Positions 1 to 5,811 of a stretch of DNA of 6,547 bases are shown here, piece by piece. The notes under the pieces are model-generated. The model had not been told where the DNA came from and made no database searches. It worked only from the letters and a program-made list of their open reading frames with translations. A program made the position numbers and the translations under genes. Origin of the DNA: Lachnospiraceae bacterium UBA1251 (lineage in GTDB: Bacteria; Bacillota; Clostridia; Lachnospirales; Lachnospiraceae); contig DBVZ01000075.1 of NCBI GenBank assembly GCA_002308255.1, positions 1 to 6,547 on the forward strand. Direction: 5' to 3'. The first letter of the stretch is position 1. Every line of letters starts with the position of its first letter.

Positions 1-3000
1 CGTAAAGACCCTTACCGATGCGGAAGAGGCTTATGCGCAGATCATTGCCGATGCGCAGGCCGCGAAAGACCAGGCCGCTGCTGATGCGGTCATCAAGAAG
101 ATCAAAGCGATCGGTAAAGTCAAGACTTCGGATGAGAAGGCGATCAAAGAGGCCAAAGAGGCCTACAACGCACTGACCAAAAAGCAGAAAAAGCTGGTCA
201 CCAATTATTCGGATCTGACGGACGCCGAGGCCGCGCTTGCCGTGGAAAAGAAGATCGCCGCGATCGGGAAGGTCACGCTGAAGAGCGAGGACGCGATCAA
301 GGCGGCGAGAAAAGAATATGACCGGCTGACAAAAGCCCAGAAGAACCGGGTATCCAGCCTGAAAACGCTGACCAGCGCGGAGAAGAAGCTGGAGGAGCTG
401 AAGAAGGCGGAGGAAGAGCAGGAAGAGACCAGCGAGGATGGTTTCTCCGGGAAAGGAACGAAGTCCAATCCGTATCTGATCAAAAATCTTTCGGATCTGA
501 AAAAACTGCAGAAAGCCGTGAATACAAAGGGGAAGAACTTCTCCGGCAAGTATTTTAAAATGACGGCGGACATCACGATCCCGGCGGACTGGACGCCCAT
601 CGGGACGCTGAAGAAAGGCACGTCCTCCCCGGCGGACGGAAAGAATATTCTGCCGTTCTCGGGAACCTTTGACGGAGGCGGGCATCTGCTCACGGTCGCT
701 TCGGGCGGGAAATGCCTGTTCGGCTATGTCCGCGGCGCAACCATTAAGAATCTGAATATCTACGGGACCAAGATCGCGTCGGACGGTCTCGTTGCGAACT
801 ATACGGTCGATTACGGAGAGAGCGGGACCTACACCGGCTCCGCCTCCCGGACAGCGACCTTTGAGAACATCACGATCAAAAAGGGAACGAAGACCCTGTA
901 TTCCGGCATCATCGGCGCGGATTCCTCCGGCGGGTCCGGCAAATACAGTCAGAGTTCCTCCCAGAATCTGCTTTATTTCTCTAACTGTACCGTGGAATCG
1001 GGCGTCACCATCGGTTACGGAAAGAACAAGAGCTGCATCGGCTCCCTGGCCGGGCATTTCAACGGGACCATGGAGAACTGCCGCAGCGCGGCTTCCGTAT
1101 ACGGGGAAAACTATGTCGGCGGGCTGGTCGGCTACAAAGACACCAGCATGGGCGATTTCAGCGTGGACAGCTGCTCGTTTTCCGGAAGCGTTACGGCTTC
1201 CGGGAATTACGCGGGCGGGATCGTCGGCTCCGGCTATAACGATGAATCCGCGCCGAATGCGCGCTGCGTCTGCATTGAGAACTGCACGGTGAGCGGTACG
1301 GTTTCCGGCTCGAGCGGGGTTGGAGGGATCTTAGGCGGCGAGCCCGGAATCTGGCAGGCCTGGGAGAACGGGATCGGTTACATCCGCAACAACCAGTTTA
1401 CCGGAACAGTAAGCGGCTCGGAAGATGTCGGAGCGATCCTGGGCTACTACCGCTCTCTGAACCGTTATACCATTATTGAAAACAACTTCTACGCAAAGGA
1501 CTGCGGCGCGAAAAAAGGAATCGGGTCCGTTCTTTACGTGGATTCGGATCTTTATTCAAATGACAATTCGAAGCCCCTCGGCTGGAAGAACGGGGTCTAT
1601 CGATTCGACACCTCCGAGGACGATGTCCGCAGGATCAAACAGGACCTGAATCCGGACAGCGCTTATACCAATATCGCGAGAAAGAATCATAACCGGACGG
1701 ACGATCCGCTCGGGAAGGACGCGTCGAAGCTGACGAGTACGTTTTCACCGGAAAAGGTTTACATAACAAAGCTCACAACATCCGGCAGTTACAAAACCGA
1801 GTATTCGGTCGGCGATTCGATGGATCTGGACGGGCTGAAAGTGACCGCGCATTACAGCGACGGGACCACACAGAATATCCCGCTGAAAAAGATCGAAAAG
1901 AGTGGTTTTTCATCCAAGGAACCGGGTACAGGCAAGATCACGCTTTCCTATGAAGGCTGCAGCGTGCTGCTTTCTTATACGGTAAAACCCAAGGATGACA
2001 GCTCCGGCGGAAAGACTACGGTCACGGTGACCGTGCTGGGCGACAGCGTTCACGACAGCGATGAGGACGGGAAAGTCCACGGCCTCGCGATGGGCGGTCT
2101 TTCGACCTGGGTCTCCGCCACCACGGTGGAGGCCAAGACCTCCGAGACTGTCTGGGACGTGCTGCAGCGCGTTTTTGCCGCGAATAATATCACCCCGGTC
2201 ACTTCGGGGAACACCACGATCTATATTTCCGCCTTAAAGCGCGGCGGCGTTACCCTGGGCGAGTTCACCAACGGCGCGAAATCGGGCTGGATGTACACAG
2301 TGAACGGTTCCCATCCGCTGCAGGGCGTGTCCCAGCGGTATGTGAAGAACGGGGATAAGATCATCTTCCATTATACGGATGATTACACGAAGGAAGAGGG
2401 CAGTGAAAGCAGCAGCGGCGGTTCCGGTGGAGGCAATAATAATGACGAAAAAGAGAAAGACAGGAATTCGTCAGACAGTACGGACAAAGAAAAGGATAAA
2501 GACAAACAGACCACGCCTTCCCCGCTGACGCCGGCGCAGCAGGCCGCTTCCGTTCAGAATGCGGAAAAGATCTATAAAGCCACGGGAGATTATCTCGAAT
2601 CCCTCGGGGATCCGGCACAGGGGACTGTCGGCGGACGCTGGATGGCGATGGGGCTGGCCAGAAGCGGCAGGGAAGTCGCAAAGTCCTATTATGACAGTGT
2701 TGCCGCGTTTGTCGCGGAAAATATCGATGAAAACGAGCGGCTGCATTTCGCGAAATCGACGGAAAACTCCGGGGAGATCGCGGCGCTGACCGCGCTCGGA
2801 TATGACGTGACCGATGTGGAAGGTCACGACCTGCTGATGGGTCTGACCGACCTTTCATACGTACAGAAGCAGGGCATCAACGGCACGATCTGGGCGCTGA
2901 TCGCCTTCGATACCGGGCAGTATGAGATCCCGCAGAATCCGGACGCCAAAGAGCAGGTGACCCGGGAGAACCTGATTCAGGCCCTGCTGGATGTCCAGTT

Positions 3001-3775
3001 GTCCGACGGCGGATGGGCGCTTTCCGGCAGCAGTGCCGATTCGGATATCACCGGCATGACGCTGACGGCGCTGGCTCCGTATTACGAGACCGATCCCGAA
3101 GTGAAAAAGGCCGTGGACAAGGCGCTGGAGCGGCTTTCCGAGATGCAGAATAAAGACGGAAGCTTTTCCACCTTTGGCGGGGACGGGCTGACCCCGACCA
3201 GTGAATCGACCGCCCAGGTCCTGGTCGCCTTAAGCGCGCTGGGGATCGACGCGGCGTCGGACGCGCGGTTTGTCAAGAACGGGAATTCCGTGCTTTCGGC
3301 CCTCTGTGAGTATTATGTGGAGGGCAGCGGCTTTAAACATCTTTCCGACGGAGAGGTGGACGGAATGGCCACGGAACAGGCCTATTACGCGCTGGCCGCT
3401 TATTTCAGGATGAAAGAAGGGAAGACTTCCCTTTATGATATGACGGATGTGCCGGGAATCGGCCCGGAGAAAGAAGAAAAAGAAGAAGAGCCGGAAAGTA
3501 AGCCGGCAGAGGAAACCCCGGCGGACGAGCCGGAGGAAGAGGCCTTCGCAGTGGAAGAAAGCGGGGCGGCGGAAGACGCGGAAACAGCTGAGCTGACGGC
3601 GGATACGGACGAAGAGGACGAAGAAGTTGCGCTGGTCTCCGATACGCTTGCGAAGGAAAGACCGGAAAAGAACCCGGTGCCCGCATTGATCCTGGTCGCG
3701 GCGGTCGGCGCCGCCCTGATCTGGCTGGTCATTTACATGGGACGAAAGAAAAGAAAGGCGGACGGAGATGAATAA
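1..3775 (+). CDS. Large membrane-anchored multidomain surface protein with transcobalamin-like modules (5' partial)
   Basis: The frame is open from the first complete codon at base 2, giving 1257 visible residues; the true start and any signal peptide lie upstream. The GTG at 242 is an internal Val codon inside a repeat, not a start. Domains in order: helical tandem repeats (2-394), a Gly-rich beta-helix-like region with GLUG motifs (440-1606), a group-3 bacterial Ig-like domain (1760-1993), a DUF4430 domain (2012-2377), a Ser/Gly then Lys/Asp linker, an alpha/alpha toroid of the terpenoid cyclase/transcobalamin type (2537-3451), an acidic stalk, one transmembrane helix and a short basic tail. 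The protein should be exported and tethered to the membrane with its domains outside. No LPXTG motif is seen. The stop overlaps the next gene by 8 bases. Inferred role: surface binding of a cofactor-like ligand, possibly a corrinoid, for the ECF importer downstream. An adhesin role for the N-terminal half is also possible. Domain assignments are firm; the ligand is not. Confidence 0.9.
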   Translation, partial: VKTLTDAEEAYAQIIADAQAAKDQAAADAVIKKIKAIGKVKTSDEKAIKEAKEAYNALTKKQKKLVTNYSDLTDAEAALAVEKKIAAIGKVTLKSEDAIKAARKEYDRLTKAQKNRVSSLKTLTSAEKKLEELKKAEEEQEETSEDGFSGKGTKSNPYLIKNLSDLKKLQKAVNTKGKNFSGKYFKMTADITIPADWTPIGTLKKGTSSPADGKNILPFSGTFDGGGHLLTVASGGKCLFGYVRGATIKNLNIYGTKIASDGLVANYTVDYGESGTYTGSASRTATFENITIKKGTKTLYSGIIGADSSGGSGKYSQSSSQNLLYFSNCTVESGVTIGYGKNKSCIGSLAGHFNGTMENCRSAASVYGENYVGGLVGYKDTSMGDFSVDSCSFSGSVTASGNYAGGIVGSGYNDESAPNARCVCIENCTVSGTVSGSSGVGGILGGEPGIWQAWENGIGYIRNNQFTGTVSGSEDVGAILGYYRSLNRYTIIENNFYAKDCGAKKGIGSVLYVDSDLYSNDNSKPLGWKNGVYRFDTSEDDVRRIKQDLNPDSAYTNIARKNHNRTDDPLGKDASKLTSTFSPEKVYITKLTTSGSYKTEYSVGDSMDLDGLKVTAHYSDGTTQNIPLKKIEKSGFSSKEPGTGKITLSYEGCSVLLSYTVKPKDDSSGGKTTVTVTVLGDSVHDSDEDGKVHGLAMGGLSTWVSATTVEAKTSETVWDVLQRVFAANNITPVTSGNTTIYISALKRGGVTLGEFTNGAKSGWMYTVNGSHPLQGVSQRYVKNGDKIIFHYTDDYTKEEGSESSSGGSGGGNNNDEKEKDRNSSDSTDKEKDKDKQTTPSPLTPAQQAASVQNAEKIYKATGDYLESLGDPAQGTVGGRWMAMGLARSGREVAKSYYDSVAAFVAENIDENERLHFAKSTENSGEIAALTALGYDVTDVEGHDLLMGLTDLSYVQKQGINGTIWALIAFDTGQYEIPQNPDAKEQVTRENLIQALLDVQLSDGGWALSGSSADSDITGMTLTALAPYYETDPEVKKAVDKALERLSEMQNKDGSFSTFGGDGLTPTSESTAQVLVALSALGIDAASDARFVKNGNSVLSALCEYYVEGSGFKHLSDGEVDGMATEQAYYALAAYFRMKEGKTSLYDMTDVPGIGPEKEEKEEEPESKPAEETPADEPEEEAFAVEESGAAEDAETAELTADTDEEDEEVALVSDTLAKERPEKNPVPALILVAAVGAALIWLVIYMGRKKRKADGDE
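2..394 (+). repeat. Tandem helical repeats, 51-residue (153-base) period, at least three units
   Basis: Two full units are visible, at 89-241 and 242-394. Aligned by eye they share about half of their 51 residues, including the motif KAIGKV/AAIGKV, an AI-KEA-like helix, LTK-QK and LT-AE. Bases 2 to about 45 encode VKTLTDAEEAYA, which matches the end of a unit, so at least one more copy lies upstream. The units are rich in Lys, Ala and Glu and predicted helical. Such repeats are common as spacers or stalks in Bacillota surface proteins. Conservation is at the protein level; the DNA of the two units has diverged, so this is not a recent duplication. Confidence 0.8.
440..1606 (+). other. Beta-helix-like domain with GLUG motifs
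   Basis: The region opens with a typical entry module: GKGTKSNPYLI, then KYFKMTADI, a WTPIG motif, and FSGTFDGGGH followed by LFGYVRGATIKNLNI. Repeated GLUG-type motifs follow: IGSLAGH (1037-1057), VGGLVGY (1115-1135), AGGIVGS (1211-1231), VGGILGG (1319-1339) and VGAILGY (1427-1447). The last four are spaced 32 to 36 residues apart, as expected for successive coils. Between them are Asn/Cys/Ser turns such as IENCTVSGTVSG. GLUG repeats (Pfam PF07581) occur in many bacterial surface proteins and probably form a right-handed beta-helix. The role here is probably structural or adhesive. Confidence 0.8.
1760..1993 (+). other. Group-3 bacterial Ig-like domain (Big_3 type)
   Basis: About 78 residues carry the hallmark pattern of this family: an initial beta strand, then YSVGDSMDLDGLKVTAHYSDG, a short strand with IPL, a GF-S--PGTGKITLSYEG segment and a closing strand YTVKPK. 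This domain type is a common spacer in exposed proteins of Gram-positive bacteria and often carries no activity of its own. Here it separates the beta-helix from the transcobalamin-like part. Confidence 0.8.
2012..2377 (+). other. DUF4430 (transcobalamin C-terminal-like) domain 1
   Basis: The domain begins with a strand TVTVTVLG, continues through TVWDVLQRVFAANNI and ends with SGWMYTVNG (2282-2308) and the NGDKIIFHYTDDY segment. These are the conserved blocks of DUF4430 (PF14478), which is related to the beta domain of intrinsic factor and transcobalamin. It contains no cysteine, unlike the second copy in the next gene. It stands before the alpha/alpha toroid, whereas in the mammalian cobalamin carriers the beta domain follows the alpha domain. 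Confidence 0.85.
2537..3451 (+). other. Alpha/alpha toroid, terpenoid cyclase/transcobalamin alpha-domain type
   Basis: Helical-hairpin repeats include the prenyltransferase/squalene cyclase style turns LSDGGWAL and NKDGSFSTFGG, and the C-terminal block GFKHLSDG, MATEQAYYALAAY and SLYDMTDV, which I recall as typical of clostridial DUF4430-linked proteins. NGTIWALIAFD and DITGMTLTALAPY also fit. The position of the class II cyclase acidic motif (DxDD) reads DSDI at 3038-3049, so the third acid is missing and terpene cyclase activity is unlikely. A binding role like that of the cobalamin carriers fits better. That is inference from fold and context. Confidence 0.75.
3464..3772 (+). other. Acidic stalk, transmembrane anchor and basic tail of the surface protein
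   Basis: From 3464 to 3673 about 30 of 70 residues are Glu or Asp, mixed with Pro, Ala and Thr: a low-complexity extended linker. A hydrophobic helix follows at 3674-3739 (PVPALILVAA and on to WLVIYM), then GRKKRKADGDE. The positive residues after the helix predict a cytoplasmic tail, so the bulk of the protein lies outside. There is no LPXTG sorting signal before the helix, so anchoring is by the membrane rather than by sortase. Confidence 0.85.
3754..3758 (+). promoter_or_regulatory. Probable ribosome binding site for the FecR-like/DUF4430 gene
   Basis: AAAGG lies 9 bases before the ATG at 3768, inside the end of the preceding gene. A GGAG also occurs at 3764-3767 but touches the start codon and is too close to work. 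The site is weak, and part of the initiation may come from ribosomes ending the upstream gene (8-base overlap). Confidence 0.45.
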
Positions 3776-4931
3776 AAAGAAAAAGCAGAAGACTGCCAAT
3801 CTGATCATGGTCCTCATTATCGTCGTGATCGTTGCTGCCGGAATCGCGGCCGCCGGCTTTATCCTCGGCTGGTTCGGCAACAGCGGTGATGCGGCGCGAC
3901 TCAGTGACGTGCGGGGCATCGTCAATCTGACGAGGAGCGGCGTGACCTACGCCGTCTCGGAAGAGACCGAGCTTCGCGCCGGCGACGAGATCGTCTGCGA
4001 GGCCGGCGGCAGCGCGGCGATCCGCATCGGAGAGGGCAGCGCGCTCGCGATCGGCCAGAAAGCGGCCCTTTCGGTCGAAAAGGAAAAAGAAAAGGAATTT
4101 ACGGCGAATATTACGGCGGGAGAACTGTTCGCGACCGCGGATAAGGAAGCGGTCATGCTGAAATTTGCTGATGAAGAGATCACCGTGCAGGACGCTGTCG
4201 TATCCCTTTCCGTGCAAAGCGGCGGCGCAGCTACGCTGAATGTCTATGCCGGCAGCGCCGGCGGGGCCTCCGCGGGCGAGACCGTTCTTTGGTCTGCCGG
4301 CGGGAAAGACCAGTCCGCGCTGGAGATCGAAAGCCTCAATGCCTTCGCGGTCAGACAGCTGCGCGGGTTCAACGAGATCCGGGAGACCTGCTTTACGAAT
4401 GCAGACCTCGACGCGCTGGAAGCAGAGCGTGCCGCGGCGAAAGCGCAGGCAGCGCAGAGCGTGATGGCGGAAGACGAGGAGAAGGATCTCAGCCACAAGT
4501 GCACGATCACCATCGTCTGCGACACGATCCTCGACAACAAAGACAAGCTGGATCCGGCAAAGGCGGAGTTCGTGCCGGATGACGGGATCCTTCTGGAAAC
4601 GACGGAAGTCCCGTTCGCGGACGGGGAAACGGTCTTCGACGTCCTTCAGCGGGTCTGCGCGGCCTGCGGCCTGCAGCTGGAATACAGCTGGACCCCGCTG
4701 TACGACGCCTATTACATCGAAGGCATCAATCATCTTTATGAATTTGACTGCGGCTCGGAATCCGGCTGGATGTTCAAGGTCAACGGCTGGTTCCCGAATT
4801 ACGGCTGCTCGTCCTATACCCTGGAGGAGGGCGATGATATCGTCTGGTGTTACACATGCGTCGGTCTGGGCGTGGATGTCGGCGGCGTTGGCGTAGGAGG
4901 CAACAGATCCGGTGAACAGACTGGAAAATGA
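3768..4931 (+). CDS. Membrane-anchored protein with FecR-like region and C-terminal DUF4430 domain
   Basis: This 387-residue protein starts MNKKKKQK, followed by one hydrophobic helix at about 11-35, so it should be membrane-anchored with the rest outside. Residues about 46-200 resemble FecR-type beta repeats: VRGIVNLTRSG, ELRAGDEIVCEAGGSAAIRI and a second lobe ending in LNAFAVRQL. A helical, Ala/Glu-rich linker (211-240) leads to DUF4430 at 243-373, with TVFDVLQRVCAACGL, SGWMFKVNG (4761-4787) and EEGDDIVWCYTC. The end is Gly-rich (GVDVGGVGVGG). DUF4430 holds eight cysteines, including two CxxC pairs. It overlaps the surface protein by 8 bases and the T component by 20. Inferred role: a membrane-proximal ligand acceptor between the large surface protein and the importer. 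FecR is best known as an anti-sigma partner in Gram-negative bacteria; nothing here shows that function, so the region is probably structural. Confidence 0.88.
   Translation: MNKKKKQKTANLIMVLIIVVIVAAGIAAAGFILGWFGNSGDAARLSDVRGIVNLTRSGVTYAVSEETELRAGDEIVCEAGGSAAIRIGEGSALAIGQKAALSVEKEKEKEFTANITAGELFATADKEAVMLKFADEEITVQDAVVSLSVQSGGAATLNVYAGSAGGASAGETVLWSAGGKDQSALEIESLNAFAVRQLRGFNEIRETCFTNADLDALEAERAAAKAQAAQSVMAEDEEKDLSHKCTITIVCDTILDNKDKLDPAKAEFVPDDGILLETTEVPFADGETVFDVLQRVCAACGLQLEYSWTPLYDAYYIEGINHLYEFDCGSESGWMFKVNGWFPNYGCSSYTLEEGDDIVWCYTCVGLGVDVGGVGVGGNRSGEQTGK
4895..4900 (+). promoter_or_regulatory. Ribosome binding site that fixes the GTG start of the T component
   Basis: A perfect AGGAGG lies inside the end of the upstream gene, 11 bases before the GTG at 4912. 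An in-frame TAG at 4894-4896 rules out any earlier start. The next in-frame ATG, at 4990, would cut the first membrane helix. The spacing is slightly long, but GTG at 4912 is the best supported start. Confidence 0.75.
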
Positions 4932-5811
4932 TGAATTTTCAAAATGCCACCCGATCGTCGGTTTTCTGTTCTTCATCGGGGCTATCGGAATGGGCGCGCT
5001 GATCCTGCACCCGGCTTATGTGCTGGCCTCGATCGTCGGCGCGGCGGCCTATTATTTCCTGCTGCACGGCTCGAAGGGACGCAAGGTCCTGCTTTATACC
5101 ATACCGGTCTTCCTGGTACTTTCCTTCATCAATCCGCTCGTCAACACAGACGGACAGCATGTCCTGACCCATGTGTTTGGCAGACCGTATACGCTGGAGG
5201 CGCTGCTCTACGGGATGGTGATCGCCGGCATGCTGGTAGCCATGCTCCTGTGGGCGGGGTGCTACAATGCCGTGATGACGTCGGATAAGTTCATGTCGCT
5301 CTTCGGCGGGCTCATCCCCACCGTTTCGATGATGCTTCTGATGGTGCTGCGGCTCATCCCGAACATGATCCGCAAGACAAAGCAGATCGCCGGCGCGCGC
5401 AGGTGCATCGGCCGGGGCGTGGAGGAGAACAATCCCAGGAAAGAGAAGATCCTGGAGTCGCTGAACGTGATCTCCGCCCTGCTGACCTGGGCGCTGGAAG
5501 GCGGGATCATCACCGCGGACGCCATGACCTCCCGCGGTTACGGAAGCGGGAAACGGACGAATTTTGAGATCTTTACGTTAAAGAAGCGGGATATCCTTCT
5601 GCTGATCCTGCTGGGCTTTCTGGCAGCCGCGGTCATTACGCTGATCGTAAGAGGGGCCACGGCGGCGGCTTATACGCCCGAAATGAGTATTGAACCGGTG
5701 ACAGGCGCGAATCTTTTCGGATTCGTCTGTTACTGTATCTTTTTGCTGATGCCGGCGATTTTATACCTGAAGGAGGCAATATCATGGCGCATTTCGAGAT
5801 CCGGGATCTGA
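4912..5811 (+). CDS. ecfT: ECF transporter transmembrane component T (CbiQ/EcfT family)
   Basis: A 299-residue integral membrane protein, slightly longer than the usual EcfT of about 265. Hydrophobic segments lie near residues 14-33, 36-51, 58-76, 97-118, 133-149, 226-247 and 267-287. Between them is the cytoplasmic coupling region with RLIPNMIRKTKQ, the first coupling motif GARRCIGRG (5392-5418) and the second, AMTSRGYG (5521-5544), followed by KRTNFEIF and KKRD. In ECF transporters these Ala-Arg-Gly-like motifs transmit ATP hydrolysis from the ATPases to the substrate-binding S component. The closest style I recall is the clostridial T component with CIGR and SRGYG. It starts with GTG, overlaps the upstream gene by 20 bases and the ATPase by 28. 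Family assignment is firm; the substrate is set by the absent S component. The symbol is the family name, not a proven ortholog. Confidence 0.92.
   Translation: MNRLENDEFSKCHPIVGFLFFIGAIGMGALILHPAYVLASIVGAAAYYFLLHGSKGRKVLLYTIPVFLVLSFINPLVNTDGQHVLTHVFGRPYTLEALLYGMVIAGMLVAMLLWAGCYNAVMTSDKFMSLFGGLIPTVSMMLLMVLRLIPNMIRKTKQIAGARRCIGRGVEENNPRKEKILESLNVISALLTWALEGGIITADAMTSRGYGSGKRTNFEIFTLKKRDILLLILLGFLAAAVITLIVRGATAAAYTPEMSIEPVTGANLFGFVCYCIFLLMPAILYLKEAISWRISRSGI
5771..5776 (+). promoter_or_regulatory. Ribosome binding site for the ECF ATPase
   Basis: AGGAGG stands 7 bases before the ATG at 5784, an ideal spacing, and lies within the last codons of the T component. It fixes the ATPase start even though the genes overlap by 28 bases. 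Confidence 0.85.

Noticed and set aside
242..244. GTG as the start of the large surface protein
   Set aside because: The same frame is open upstream to base 2 and encodes another copy of the same helical repeat; the GTG falls at an equivalent Val inside the repeat and no ribosome binding site precedes it.
792..1292. 166-residue open frame on the plus strand
   Set aside because: It is a frame-shifted reading of the GLUG region with Arg/Pro/Ala-rich composition and no domain.
2361..2858. 165-residue open frame on the minus strand
   Set aside because: It is opposite the linker and the first part of the toroid, is Arg/Ser/Pro-rich and has no recognisable motif.
2537..3451. Active terpene or squalene cyclase
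   Set aside because: The complete acidic DxDD motif is missing, the protein is an exported surface protein, and the neighbours are transport genes rather than isoprenoid genes.
3230..3925. 231-residue open frame on the minus strand with long Phe/Arg stretches
   Set aside because: The Phe runs are simply the complement of the Glu/Lys-rich acidic stalk and the Lys-rich start of the next gene.
3729..4976. 415-residue open frame on the minus strand
   Set aside because: It lies opposite the well-supported FecR-like/DUF4430 gene, runs across two gene junctions, is rich in Arg, Asp and Ala without any recognisable domain, and arises from the GC-rich codon use of the real gene.
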